DNA from: Alicycliphilus denitrificans_A
Lineage (GTDB): Bacteria > Pseudomonadota > Gammaproteobacteria > Burkholderiales > Burkholderiaceae_C
NCBI RefSeq assembly: GCF_044792555.1
Contig: NZ_CP126238.1
Coordinates: forward strand, 1,674,001-1,738,000
DNA: 64,000 nucleotides
Direction: 5' to 3'
Within the stretch, counting starts at the first letter, position 1, and each line of letters begins with the position of its first letter. The translations under genes and the position numbers were made by a program. This document shows positions 10,199 through 18,764 of the stretch, one piece after another. Under the pieces are notes generated by a model. The model did no database searches. It was given only the letters and a program-made list of their open reading frames with translations, and was not told the DNA's origin.

Positions 10199-11155
10199 AT
10201 GTCCAAGCTGCCGCCGGCTCTGCAAAAACTCTCGCTGCCCGTGATTGGCTCGCCGCTGTTCATTATCAGCAACCCCAGGCTCGTGATCGAGCAGTGCAAG
10301 GCCGGCATCGTGGGCTCCATGCCCGCGCTCAATGCCCGCCCGGCGGCGCAACTGGAGGACTGGCTGGCCGAGATCACCGAGACCCTGGCCGCCTGGGACA
10401 GGGCGCATCCCGAGCAGCCATCGGCCCCGTTCGCCATCAACCAGATCGTGCACAAGAGCAATGACCGGCTGGAGCACGACATGCAGGTCTGCGCCAAGTA
10501 CAAGGTGCCCATCGTCATTACCAGCCTGGGCGCGCGCGAGGACGTGAACCAGGCCGTGCACGGCTGGGGCGGCATCGTGCTGCACGACATCATCAACAAC
10601 AAGTTTGCCCGCAAGGCCATAGAGAAGGGCGCCGACGGCCTGATCGCCGTGGCGGCCGGTGCCGGCGGCCATGCGGGCGTGAAGAGCCCGTTTGCCCTCA
10701 TCCAGGAGATCCGCCAGTGGTTTGACGGCCCGGTCGCGCTGTCGGGCTCCATCGCCTCGGGCGGCGCCATCCTGGCGGCGCAGGCCATGGGTGCGGACTT
10801 TGCCTACATCGGCTCGGCCTTCATCGCCACGCACGAGGCACGCGCGCACGACGCCTACAAGCAGGCCATCGTCGATGGCTCATCGGACGACATCGTCTAC
10901 AGCAACCTGTTCACGGGCGTGCATGGCAACTACCTCGCGGCCTCGATCCGCGCCGCGGGCCTGGATCCGGACAACCTGCCCGAGTCCGACCCGAGCAAGA
11001 TGAACTTCGGCGGCGACGCGAAGAAGGCCTGGAAGGACATCTGGGGCTGCGGCCAGGGCATAGGCCATATCACCGAGGTCAGCTCGGCGGCCGACCTGAT
11101 CGCACGCCTGCGCCGCGAATACCAGGTGGCGCGCGAGCGTCTGGCGCTCGGCTGA
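10199..11155 (+). CDS. NAD(P)H-dependent flavin oxidoreductase, nitronate monooxygenase family
   Basis: 318 residues from the ATG giving MSKLPPALQKLSLPVIGSPLF; GGAG lies 9 bases upstream, which favours it over the ATG at 10184. It has the FMN-binding TIM-barrel pattern of the 2-nitropropane dioxygenase/YrpB family: SPLFIISNP at the N-terminus, AAGAGGHAG in the phosphate-binding loop and SGSIASGGAILAAQAMGADFAYIGSAF. The family oxidises alkyl nitronates or acts as an NAD(P)H:quinone reductase; the exact reaction here is unknown. It closes the rightward block and meets mtfA tail to tail. Confidence 0.85.
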   Translation: MSKLPPALQKLSLPVIGSPLFIISNPRLVIEQCKAGIVGSMPALNARPAAQLEDWLAEITETLAAWDRAHPEQPSAPFAINQIVHKSNDRLEHDMQVCAKYKVPIVITSLGAREDVNQAVHGWGGIVLHDIINNKFARKAIEKGADGLIAVAAGAGGHAGVKSPFALIQEIRQWFDGPVALSGSIASGGAILAAQAMGADFAYIGSAFIATHEARAHDAYKQAIVDGSSDDIVYSNLFTGVHGNYLAASIRAAGLDPDNLPESDPSKMNFGGDAKKAWKDIWGCGQGIGHITEVSSAADLIARLRREYQVARERLALG

Positions 11156-11160
11156 GCGTT

Positions 11161-11985
11161 TCAGGGGCGGAAGAACCCGTCCAGCACCGGCGCCAGCGTG
11201 GGAAATTCCTGCGCGAAGCGTGGCCGGTCGACAAAGTAGGCCTCGCAGGCCACGGCAAAGAACTCCGCCGGCGCCGTGGCGCCATAGGCATCCAGCCAGG
11301 GCCAGGCGCCGCCAAAGCGTTCGGCAATGATGACCTGCTCGCGAAACTGCCCATAGGCGGGCTCCCAGGCCGCGCGCCAGGCCGCATGGGCCGCGCGCCG
11401 GCTGGCCGTGCCCAGAAAACCCGGGGGCAGGGGCGGGCAGCCGTCGGCCGGGCCGTTCTTCATGTCGATCTTGTGCATGAATTCGTGGATCACCACGCTG
11501 CTGGCATTCGTGTGGCCTGCGTGATTGGGCTGGCCGGCGTCGTCCACGGCGGGCCAGCTCAGCATCACGGGGCCATGCTCCATGGCCTCGCCCAGCAACA
11601 CCTCGTCGTAGTGGTGCACCACGCCGGCCTCGTCCACGGTCTTGCGCCGGGCCAGGGCCTCGGCCGGATGCACGACGATGCCGACGAAGTCGTCATACCA
11701 GGCCAGGGCCTTGGCCGGCGCGCCCCAGTGCAAGAGTGGCAGGCAGGCCTGGGCGGCGATGGAGACGGCCATGGCATCGGTCACCTGCAGGCCATGGGCG
11801 CCCGTGAATTCCTTGTGCTGCAGGAACAGGGCGCTCAGGGCGCGCAGCTTGGACTGGTCCTGCAGCGACAGCGCCCCCAGAAACGCGTGGCGCTGGACGG
11901 TTCGCAGCCACAGTTCGGCGGAGATCTCGGGCATGGGCGCTACGGCAGAGCGCACACGCCGGGCGATACGGTTCAGAAAGCGCAT
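11161..11985 (-). CDS. mtfA: MtfA-type zinc peptidase (M90 family)
   Basis: 274 residues with the metalloprotease motif HEFMHKIDMKNG (HExxH variant) near residue 157. The family pattern also includes VVHPAEALARRKTVDEAGVVHHYDEVLLGEAMEHGPVMLSW and a downstream EFFAVACEAYF supplying the third ligand. E. coli MtfA binds the glucose repressor Mlc and has aminopeptidase activity. Its 5' end overlaps the 3' end of lpxH by 13 bp, so the two are probably cotranscribed. Homologues are widespread in Betaproteobacteria and the Mlc link need not hold here. Confidence 0.88.
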   Translation of the reverse strand: MRFLNRIARRVRSAVAPMPEISAELWLRTVQRHAFLGALSLQDQSKLRALSALFLQHKEFTGAHGLQVTDAMAVSIAAQACLPLLHWGAPAKALAWYDDFVGIVVHPAEALARRKTVDEAGVVHHYDEVLLGEAMEHGPVMLSWPAVDDAGQPNHAGHTNASSVVIHEFMHKIDMKNGPADGCPPLPPGFLGTASRRAAHAAWRAAWEPAYGQFREQVIIAERFGGAWPWLDAYGATAPAEFFAVACEAYFVDRPRFAQEFPTLAPVLDGFFRP

Positions 11986-12752
11986 GGCAGGCGTTGCAAG
12001 CCGCCGGCCGTCAGGCGCAGCAGGCCGGCGCGCGGCGGGTCGGCCTGCAGGTCCCAGTCGGTGAGCACATGGCGCGCCAGGCCCGGCGCCAGCATATGCT
12101 CCGCCGGCAGGTGCGTGTGGCCGTGGATCAGCGCCTGGGCGCGCGCGGCGTGCAGCCAGGCGATGGCGGCGGTGGCGTCCACGTCGGCATAGACCGCCGT
12201 TCCGGCCTGCTTGCGCGCCTCGCTCTCGCTGCGCGCGCTGCGGCCCTGGGCGCGGCGCTCATGCAGGGGGCGCGCCAGCAGCCGGGCCTGCCATTCGGGG
12301 TCGCGCGCCAGGACGCGAAAGCGCTGGTACTCGGCGTCGTTCAGGCACAGCGCATCGCCATGCGACAGCAGCCAGCGCTGCCCCGCAAAGGTGAGCACCG
12401 TGGGGTCGGCCAGCACGGTGATGCCGGTGTGGCGCGTGAAGCCCGCGCCCACCAGAAAGTCGCGGTTGCCGTGCATGAAGTACAGCGGGCGCCGGCTTGC
12501 GGCGCTGGCCAGCAGGGCGCAGCAGCGGCCTTCAAAGCTGCCGGGCTCGGCGATGGCGTCATCGCCCACCCAGACCTCGAACAGGTCGCCGAGCAGGAAC
12601 ACCGCGTCGGCGGGCGTGCTGTCCAGGTAGTGCTGCAGCGCCCGCAGCGTGGCCGGCTGCCCCGGCTCCAGATGCAGGTCGGCCAGGAAATCGACCGTGC
12701 GCCAGTCGGCTGGCGCGGCCAGTTCGGCCATGCCCGGCACGGTGTGCTGCAT
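11973..12752 (-). CDS. lpxH: UDP-2,3-diacylglucosamine diphosphatase
   Basis: 259 residues of the calcineurin-like phosphoesterase fold. Metal-binding motifs occur in order: FLADLHL (D-x-H), LLGDLFEVWVGDD (GD), FMHGNRDFLVG (GNRD), LSHGDALCLND (GH-like) and LIHGHTHLPAE (GHxH). LpxH hydrolyses UDP-2,3-diacylglucosamine to lipid X in lipid A synthesis at the inner membrane. Gene order ppiA-ppiB-lpxH is common in Betaproteobacteria. No strong ribosome site is visible; a start at 12731 (MAELAAP) is an alternative. Confidence 0.92.
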   Translation of the reverse strand: MQHTVPGMAELAAPADWRTVDFLADLHLEPGQPATLRALQHYLDSTPADAVFLLGDLFEVWVGDDAIAEPGSFEGRCCALLASAASRRPLYFMHGNRDFLVGAGFTRHTGITVLADPTVLTFAGQRWLLSHGDALCLNDAEYQRFRVLARDPEWQARLLARPLHERRAQGRSARSESEARKQAGTAVYADVDATAAIAWLHAARAQALIHGHTHLPAEHMLAPGLARHVLTDWDLQADPPRAGLLRLTAGGLQRLPCAF

Positions 12753-12760
12753 GGCGTGGC

Positions 12761-13288
12761 TTACAGCGCCACGGCCTTGTCGATCACCACGGCGTCAAAG
12801 GGCACGTCGTCGTGGAAGCCCTTGCGCGTGGTGCGCACCTTCTTGATGGCCTCGACCACGTCCTCGCCCTGGACCACCTTGCCGAACACGGCGTAGCCCC
12901 AGCCCTGGGGCGTGGGCGAGGTGTGGTTCAAAAAGCCGTTGTCCACCGTGTTGATGAAGAACTGCGCCGTGGCGCTGTGCGGGTCGCCGGTGCGTGCCAT
13001 GGCGATGGTGTACTTGTCGTTCTTCAGGCCGTTGGCGGCCTCGTTCTCGATCGGGGCCTCGGTGCCCTTTTGCTTCATGTCGGCGGTAAAGCCCCCGCCC
13101 TGGATCATGAAGCCCTTGATCACGCGGTGGAAGATGGTGCCGTCGTAGTGGCCCTTGTTCACGTAGGCGAGGAAGTTCGCGGTGGACTTGGGCGCGTTCA
13201 CGGCGTCCAGCTCCAGCGTGATGACGCCCTGGGTGGCGCTCTCGGCGACGTTGATGGTGACGTGCAGTTCGACTTGCGGGTTGCTCAT
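12761..13288 (-). CDS. ppiB: cytoplasmic peptidyl-prolyl cis-trans isomerase (cyclophilin)
   Basis: 175 residues, no signal peptide. Cyclophilin core: GTIFHRVIKGFMIQGGGF, IAMARTGDPHSATAQFFIN and GYAVFGKVVQGEDVVEAI. The catalytic Arg of FHRV and the binding-pocket residues QFF are intact. AAGGA precedes the ATG. It follows the exported paralogue ppiA with a 21-bp gap. It catalyses proline isomerisation during protein folding in the cytosol. Confidence 0.93.
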   Translation of the reverse strand: MSNPQVELHVTINVAESATQGVITLELDAVNAPKSTANFLAYVNKGHYDGTIFHRVIKGFMIQGGGFTADMKQKGTEAPIENEAANGLKNDKYTIAMARTGDPHSATAQFFINTVDNGFLNHTSPTPQGWGYAVFGKVVQGEDVVEAIKKVRTTRKGFHDDVPFDAVVIDKAVAL

Positions 13289-13309
13289 GGTGTGTTGTCC
13301 TTTCGGGGG

Positions 13310-13888
13310 TTACTTGACCAGCGTTGCGGAGTTGATGACGACGGGCGTGGTAGGCACGTTCTGGTGCGGCCCGCGGTTGCCCGTGGCCACGGCCTTGATC
13401 TTGTCCACCACCTCGGTGCCCTGGACGACCTTGCCGAAAACGGCATAGCCATAGCCATCGGGGTTGGGGGCGTTGAGCATGGCGTTGTCCTTCACGTTGA
13501 TGAAGAACTGTGCCGTGGCCGAGTTGGGGTTGGCCGTGCGCGCCATGGCGATGGTGTAGGTGTCGTTCTTCAGGCCATTATTGGCTTCGAGGGCGATGGG
13601 GGCCTTGGTGGGCTTTTGCGCCATGTCGGCCGTGAAGCCGCCGCCCTGGATCATGAAGCCGTCGATCACGCGGTGAAAGACGGTGCCGTCGTAGTGCTTG
13701 CCCTGCACGTAGGCCAGGAAGTTCTCCACCGTCTTCGGCGCCTTGGCGGGGTCGAGCTGCACCACGATGTCGCCCATGCTGGTGGCGAGCTTGACCTGGG
13801 GTGTGGCAAGCTGGGCGTTAGCTATGTTAAAAATAGCTGAAAGCGCAATACCAGTAAGCGCTAGAGTCGAATTTCTTCTGGAAATCAT
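13310..13888 (-). CDS. ppiA: exported peptidyl-prolyl cis-trans isomerase (cyclophilin)
   Basis: 192 residues. The ATG overlaps the stop of the L,D-transpeptidase gene (ATGA) and has AGGAG 9 bases upstream. A signal peptide (MISRRNSTLALTGIALSA, ending near ANA) is followed by a cyclophilin domain with GTVFHRVIDGFMIQGGGF and AMARTANPNSATAQFFINV. It should act in the periplasm, whereas the adjacent paralogue lacks a signal. Most of the hydrophobic signal core, residues 8-24, is encoded by a copy of the dispersed palindromic repeat. Confidence 0.92.
   Translation of the reverse strand: MISRRNSTLALTGIALSAIFNIANAQLATPQVKLATSMGDIVVQLDPAKAPKTVENFLAYVQGKHYDGTVFHRVIDGFMIQGGGFTADMAQKPTKAPIALEANNGLKNDTYTIAMARTANPNSATAQFFINVKDNAMLNAPNPDGYGYAVFGKVVQGTEVVDKIKAVATGNRGPHQNVPTTPVVINSATLVK
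13819..13868 (+). repeat. dispersed palindromic repeat, copy 4 (inside ppiA signal peptide)
   Basis: AAATAGCTGAAAGCGCAATA, then CCAGT, then AAGCGCTAGAGTC. ppiA is read on the other strand, so the reverse complement is translated as LALTGIALSAIFNIANA, which supplies the hydrophobic core of the signal peptide. Confidence 0.78.
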
Positions 13889-15267
13889 CCAATCACTCCT
13901 TCGAAAAATATTTGCCAGCGTGCGCCCTTGCGCGTCCAGTACTGGCGCTTGATGGTGCCGCTGCGCGCGCCTTCGGCGACTTCGCCGAAGGTCACCACCA
14001 TGGTGTCGCTGCTGTCGGTCCAGCGCAGCATGCTCTTGTCCTTGAGCGCCACGGTGCGGCCTTGCAGTGACTTGGCTTCGGCCTGCAGGGTTTGTGACCA
14101 CTCGGTCAGGCCCTGGTTGCGCTGGCCCTGGAAGTCGGGCGCATAAAAACTCAGCAGGCGCGGCATGTCGCCCTGTGATTTGGCCGTGCGCCAGGCTTCG
14201 AGCACGGCGTGGAAGGCCTGGCGCTCGGCCTGCAGCGCCTGGGGCTTGACCCACTGCAGCTGCCGGGCAATGACCACGGGCGTACTGCGCGGCTCCACGG
14301 TCTGCAGGATGCGCTGCAGGTCCGGGTTGGCCAGGGCCAGGCAGCCATCGGTGGCCAGGGGCGCGCGCGAGAACTGCTCGGGCGGCGTGCCATGCAGCCA
14401 GATGCCGCTGCCCGTCTTGCCCCGGCTCTGGTCCAGTGGATTGGGGTAGTTGATGGGCAGGGCCCCGGCGCCGTAGAAATCCCTCAGCGTGGCCGGGTCG
14501 AGCCGGCTGGTGATGAAGTACACGCCCAGCGGCGTGCGCTGGTCGCCCTCGATGGCCTTTTCGGTGCCGAGCTTGCCGACCGAGGCGTAGTAGTCGGCCA
14601 CCAGCACCAGCCCCTTGTCGGTGTTTTCGAACAGGTACAGGCGCGAGCGCGAGGCGTCCATGGCAATGGCATGGCGCGTGCGTGCGGGCAACTCCAGAAA
14701 CTGTGTGGGGATGCTGCCTTGCGGCGGCGGCGCCTTGGTGGCGTCGATGCGCAGGCGCAGCTCGCTGCGCAGATCCGTCAGTGCTTGCACCGCCGCGGGC
14801 GGGAGGGCTGACTGGGCGGCAAACGCCTGCGAGACGGGGGCCGGGGCCGCCGTGGCAAATTGAAGGCCCGGTATCTGCGCCGGTGCGTGCATGGCGACCG
14901 GCATTGGCAGCACATCGCCGACCCGGGCCACGGGGCGGGCCCGGATCGCAAGCAGGTCGCCAAGGGCCAGCTGGGCGAGCTGGAAGTTGGGATGGTCTTG
15001 TACCAGACGCTCGGCCAGGGGCAGGGCCTCGCGGGCACGCCCTTGTGCCGTCAATTGGGAGATCTCCAGCAGGCGCCTTTCCGCATCACCGTCGCGCAAG
15101 GGGGCTGGTGGCTTTGCCTTCTTGCGCTTGACCTGCTTGCTCTGCTTGACCACGGGCTCGTGCGCTTTTTCCCCCTTCTTCGCCTGCGCGGACGCAGGCG
15201 CTGCCAGAACCGCGGCCATGGCTGCCGTGGCCAGGATGTGGTTGAGGGGACGCTGTGGCAGAGGCAT
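13885..15267 (-). CDS. exported L,D-transpeptidase family protein with C-terminal NTF2-like domain
   Basis: 460 residues. A signal peptide (ILATAAMAAVLAAPASA) is followed by a basic linker and a ~60-residue repeat-like region. The YkuD domain lies around residues 200-340 and holds HGTPPEQFSR and the catalytic ATDGCLALAN (Cys in the SxGC-like motif, here DGC). The last ~120 residues (AFHAVLEAWRTAKSQGDMPRLLSFYAPDF onward) resemble an NTF2/SnoaL-like domain often fused to YkuD proteins. Such enzymes make 3-3 cross-links or anchor proteins to peptidoglycan. The downstream TPR protein shares the same kind of C-terminal domain, suggesting a related pair. Confidence 0.85.
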   Translation of the reverse strand: MPLPQRPLNHILATAAMAAVLAAPASAQAKKGEKAHEPVVKQSKQVKRKKAKPPAPLRDGDAERRLLEISQLTAQGRAREALPLAERLVQDHPNFQLAQLALGDLLAIRARPVARVGDVLPMPVAMHAPAQIPGLQFATAAPAPVSQAFAAQSALPPAAVQALTDLRSELRLRIDATKAPPPQGSIPTQFLELPARTRHAIAMDASRSRLYLFENTDKGLVLVADYYASVGKLGTEKAIEGDQRTPLGVYFITSRLDPATLRDFYGAGALPINYPNPLDQSRGKTGSGIWLHGTPPEQFSRAPLATDGCLALANPDLQRILQTVEPRSTPVVIARQLQWVKPQALQAERQAFHAVLEAWRTAKSQGDMPRLLSFYAPDFQGQRNQGLTEWSQTLQAEAKSLQGRTVALKDKSMLRWTDSSDTMVVTFGEVAEGARSGTIKRQYWTRKGARWQIFFEGVIG

Positions 15268-15345
15268 GCGTGGTGTGCGTTGTAGAAATGGTATGCGGCG
15301 CCGTCAGCGCCGCATGTCATTAGTGCAGCACGCGGGTAAAGAGTT

Positions 15346-16428
15346 TCAGCCGCCGGTGGTTTCGCGCACGATGGCCCAGCGGCCAGCCTGGTTCACCATG
15401 TCCAGGGTCTTGCGGCTGGTGACATTCAGGCTGCCCGAGCTGTATTGCTGGCGAAAGCGCACCTGGGCCTTGTCGCCATCGACCGTGACCTGCAGATCGT
15501 TCACATTCACGGTGATCTTGGAGCGGCCCACGATGCGTTCGCGACGCTCTTTTTCCCAGGCCGCACGGCTGGGCTGGCCCTTGGGCTGGAAGTTCTTGGC
15601 GTATGCGCCCAGGTAGCCATGCATGTCCTGGTCCTCCCAGGCCGAGGCCCAGGCGCGCACGGCCTTTTCCACATCCTTTTCGGAGCCACTGGCGGCTGCG
15701 GCCTTGGTGGCCGCCGCTGCGGGTGCCGGTGCGGGCGGAGCCGCCGGTGTAGCCGTGACGGGGGCTGCCGCAGGTGTCGGGGCGGGGGCGGCCACCGCAG
15801 GTGCCGGTGTCGGTGCGGCCACCGCTGTCACGGCAGGCGCTGGCGCCGGGGCGGCGGCACGCGCCACGGTGGGGGCACTCTTGGCACCGGCGCTCTTGGC
15901 GTCTACAGAGAACAGCTCGCGGATCAGGGCCAGCTTGGGGCGCAGCGAATTGGCATGTGTGGCGTCCAGCTGCAGGGCCTTGTTATAGGCCTGACCCGCC
16001 AGCTTGGCGTAAATGTCGCCCAGGTTTTCATGGGCCGTGGCATACGCGGGGTTGGTGCGTATGGCCATTTCCAGGGCCGCGCGCGCCTTGTCGAGCTGGT
16101 TCTGGTTGGCGTAGAGCACGGCCAGGTTGTTGTAGGGCTCGGGCAGCTCGGGGTAGTCTTCCGTGAGCTTGGTGAAGGTGGCAATGGCATCGGCCTGCTT
16201 GCCTGTGTCGGCCTGCGCCACCCCACGCAGAAAGCGCAACTGGGGGTCGCGCGGGTTGGCGCCGATGCGCTGATCGGCCTTGGCCAGGGCATCTTGTGCC
16301 TTGCCAGTACGCAGCAGTTGCGTGATCTCCGAGTAATCGTCTGCCGCATGGGCCAGGGGCATCCCCAACAGCGCAGACAGGGCGGCAGTGCGCAGGAGTT
16401 GCGCAAGGGGATGGTGTGCTTGCTTCAT
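15346..16428 (-). CDS. exported TPR protein with NTF2-like C-terminal domain
   Basis: 360 residues from MKQAHHPLAQLLR; a 27-residue upstream extension in the same frame is not protein-like. The signal peptide ends at AHA. Three TPR-like helices pairs follow (DDYSEITQLLRTGKAQDALAKAD through NLGDIYAKLAGQAYNKALQLD). Residues ~165-240 are an alanine/proline-rich flexible linker. The C-terminal ~110 residues (VRAWASAWEDQDMHGYLGAYAKNF) are NTF2/SnoaL-like. It lies 78 bp upstream of the L,D-transpeptidase gene on the same strand, and a role in envelope biogenesis is inferred. Confidence 0.75.
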   Translation of the reverse strand: MKQAHHPLAQLLRTAALSALLGMPLAHAADDYSEITQLLRTGKAQDALAKADQRIGANPRDPQLRFLRGVAQADTGKQADAIATFTKLTEDYPELPEPYNNLAVLYANQNQLDKARAALEMAIRTNPAYATAHENLGDIYAKLAGQAYNKALQLDATHANSLRPKLALIRELFSVDAKSAGAKSAPTVARAAAPAPAPAVTAVAAPTPAPAVAAPAPTPAAAPVTATPAAPPAPAPAAAATKAAAASGSEKDVEKAVRAWASAWEDQDMHGYLGAYAKNFQPKGQPSRAAWEKERRERIVGRSKITVNVNDLQVTVDGDKAQVRFRQQYSSGSLNVTSRKTLDMVNQAGRWAIVRETTGG

Positions 16429-16640
16429 CGGTGAGGGTTGGGGGGCCGGAGTCGGCGGGCGCTTATACTGCGGCGGATTGTAGCCGAGGGGGGTGCCAGG
16501 ACGGCCCACGCCGAGGCCCGCCTTGCCAGGTGCCCGCCGGCTTCACCGCGGCCTTTTCCTGTATCCCAAAACGGGCCTTGGTCAGCCTCGTCGTGGCGGT
16601 ATGGCGGTTGCAATTCCTACCTATTTCTGACGTTCATCCC

Positions 16641-18017
16641 ATGAGTTTGCGCATCTACAACACGCTGTCGCGTGCCTTGGAGCATTTTTCTCCGCTCGAA
16701 CCCGGCCATGTGCGCATGTATGTCTGCGGCATGACCGTGTACGACCTGTGCCACCTGGGCCATGCGCGTTCCATGATCGCTTTTGACGTGGTCCAGCGCT
16801 GGCTGCGCGCCTCGGGGCTCGCCGTCACCTATGTGCGCAACATCACCGATATCGACGACAAGATCATCAAGCGCGCCGTCGAGAACGGCGAGACCATCCG
16901 CAGCCTGACGGACCGCATGATCGACGCGCTGCACCAGGACGCCGATGCCCTGGGGATTGAGCGCCCCACGCACGAACCGCGTGCCACCGAGTATGTGCCG
17001 CAAATGCTCAGCATGATCGCTCGCCTGCAGGACAAGGGCCTGGCCTACCAGGCCGGCAGTGGCGACGTGAACTACGCCGTGCGCAAGTTTCCTGGCTACG
17101 GCAGGCTGTCTGGCAAGTCGCTCGATGAGCTCAATGCCGGCGAGCGCGTGGCCGTGCAGGATGGCAAGCTCGATCCGCTCGATTTCGTGCTGTGGAAGAG
17201 CGCCAAGCCCGAGGAGCCGGCCGAGGTGAAGTGGCAAAGCGCCTATGGCGAGGGCCGTCCGGGCTGGCATATCGAATGCTCGGCCATGGGCTGCACGCTG
17301 CTGGGCGAGAGCTTTGACATCCACGGCGGCGGCGCCGACCTGGCCTTTCCCCACCACGAAAACGAGATCGCACAGAGCGAGGGCGCCACGGGCAAGCCGT
17401 TTGCCAAGGTGTGGATGCACAATGGCTTCATCAACGTGGACAACGAGAAGATGTCCAAGAGCCTGGGCAACTTCTTCACCATCCGCGACGTGCTCCAGGA
17501 ATATGACGCGGAAACGGTGCGCTTCTTCGTCGTGCGCAGCCACTATCGCAGTCCGCTGAACTACAGCGACGTGCACCTGGACGATGCGCGTGCCGCGCTC
17601 AAGCGCCTGTACACGGCGCTGTCCCTCGTGGCGCCGGCGCAGGTCCAGATTGACTGGGCAGAGCCGCATGCCGCGCGCTTCCGTGCAGCCATGGATGAAG
17701 ACTTTGGCACGCCCGAAGCCGTGGCCGTGCTGTTCGAGTTGGCCGGCGAGGTCAACCGGTGCAAGTCGCCCGAGTTGGCGGGCCTGCTCAAGGCGCTGGG
17801 CGGGCACCTGGGCCTGTTGCAGGACGACCCCCAGGCCTTCCTGCAGGCTGGTGCCGGGCTGGACGAGGCCGCGATAGCAGCGCAGATCGCCGCGCGCGCG
17901 GCGGCCAAGGCCGCGAAGGATTTCGCCGCGGCGGATCGCATCAGGAATGACCTGCTGGCCCAGGGCATCGTGCTCAAGGACTCGGCCGCGGGTACCACCT
18001 GGGAGGCGGCACAGTAA
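16641..18017 (+). CDS. cysS: cysteinyl-tRNA synthetase
   Basis: 458 residues from MSLRIYNTLSRALEHFSPLEPGHVRMYVCG. Class I signatures are the HIGH-type LCHLGHARS and KMSKSLGN at residue 270. The zinc-binding Cys and His residues are recognisable (MYVCGMTVYD, GWHIECSAMG, HHENEIAQSE). It charges tRNA-Cys. The divergent TPR gene starts about 210 bp away. The dispersed repeat copy 5 follows the stop immediately. Confidence 0.97.
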   Translation: MSLRIYNTLSRALEHFSPLEPGHVRMYVCGMTVYDLCHLGHARSMIAFDVVQRWLRASGLAVTYVRNITDIDDKIIKRAVENGETIRSLTDRMIDALHQDADALGIERPTHEPRATEYVPQMLSMIARLQDKGLAYQAGSGDVNYAVRKFPGYGRLSGKSLDELNAGERVAVQDGKLDPLDFVLWKSAKPEEPAEVKWQSAYGEGRPGWHIECSAMGCTLLGESFDIHGGGADLAFPHHENEIAQSEGATGKPFAKVWMHNGFINVDNEKMSKSLGNFFTIRDVLQEYDAETVRFFVVRSHYRSPLNYSDVHLDDARAALKRLYTALSLVAPAQVQIDWAEPHAARFRAAMDEDFGTPEAVAVLFELAGEVNRCKSPELAGLLKALGGHLGLLQDDPQAFLQAGAGLDEAAIAAQIAARAAAKAAKDFAAADRIRNDLLAQGIVLKDSAAGTTWEAAQ

Positions 18018-18020
18018 ATG

Positions 18021-18080
18021 TATTTAGAGTCAAAATGGCCTCTAGCGCATGCAGGATAAGCGGTGGCAGCTATAAAAAAA
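18021..18080 (-). repeat. dispersed palindromic repeat, copy 5
   Basis: The reverse strand reads TATAGCTGCCACCGCTTATC, then a CTGC spacer, then ATGCGCTAGAGGCCATTTTG. It begins directly behind the cysS stop, and its end supplies the GTG start and first codons (AAIKK) of the glycosylase gene. Confidence 0.78.
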
Positions 18081-18710
18081 ACAGCAAATCCGACCGCTCC
18101 GGATTACTGGGATGAGGCCTGCAAGCATCTGACCAGGAAGGACCGCGTGATGCGCCGCCTGATCCCCCAGGTGGGCGACGTGGCGCTGTACCAGCGCGGC
18201 GATGCGTTCACCACGCTGGCGCGTTCCATCGTCGGCCAGCAGGTGTCCGTGGCCTCGGCGCAGCGCGTGTGGGACCAGTTCGCCGAACTGCCGCGCAGCA
18301 TGACGCCGCGCAGCGTGCTCAAGCTCAAGGTGGATGACATGCGCGCGGCCGGCCTGTCGGCGCGCAAGGTGGAGTACCTGGTCGACCTGGCGCTGCACTT
18401 CGACAATGGCCAGCTGCACGTGAAGCAGTGGGACCAGATGGATGATGCGGCCATCGTTGCCGAGCTCGTGGCCATACGCGGCATCAGCCGCTGGACGGCT
18501 GACATGTTCCTGATCTTCCACCTGGCACGGCCGAATGTGCTGCCGCTGGACGATGCGACGCTGATCCAGGGCATCAGCCAGCATTACTTTTCCGGCGACC
18601 CCGTGAGCCGCAGCGATGCGCGCGAGGTGGCCGAGGCGTGGAAGCCCTGGTGCAGCGTGGCGAGTTGGTATATTTGGCGCTCGCTAGCCCCCCTGCCGGT
18701 GGATTATTGA
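18063..18710 (+). CDS. AlkA-like DNA-3-methyladenine glycosylase
   Basis: 215 residues with an HhH-GPD fold: LARSIVGQQVSVASAQRVWD, then IRGISRWTADMFLIFHLARPNVLPLDDATLIQGI, where the conserved catalytic Asp follows the helix-hairpin-helix (LPLDD). The GTG at 18063 is used because it is the most upstream start compatible with the frame. The first residues come from the dispersed repeat, so the ancestral start may have been further in (around DYWDEACKHL). It excises alkylated purines in base excision repair. Confidence 0.85.
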   Translation: MAAIKKTANPTAPDYWDEACKHLTRKDRVMRRLIPQVGDVALYQRGDAFTTLARSIVGQQVSVASAQRVWDQFAELPRSMTPRSVLKLKVDDMRAAGLSARKVEYLVDLALHFDNGQLHVKQWDQMDDAAIVAELVAIRGISRWTADMFLIFHLARPNVLPLDDATLIQGISQHYFSGDPVSRSDAREVAEAWKPWCSVASWYIWRSLAPLPVDY

Positions 18711-18764
18711 TAACGAATGAGGGCAGGGCGGCCGGTTTCGGGCACCGCCCCGAGGAGTAACAAG

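Noticed and set aside
12761..13888. Tandem cyclophilin genes as a recent duplication of interest
   Set aside because: The pair of one cytosolic and one exported cyclophilin is a usual arrangement in Betaproteobacteria and the sequences are well diverged.
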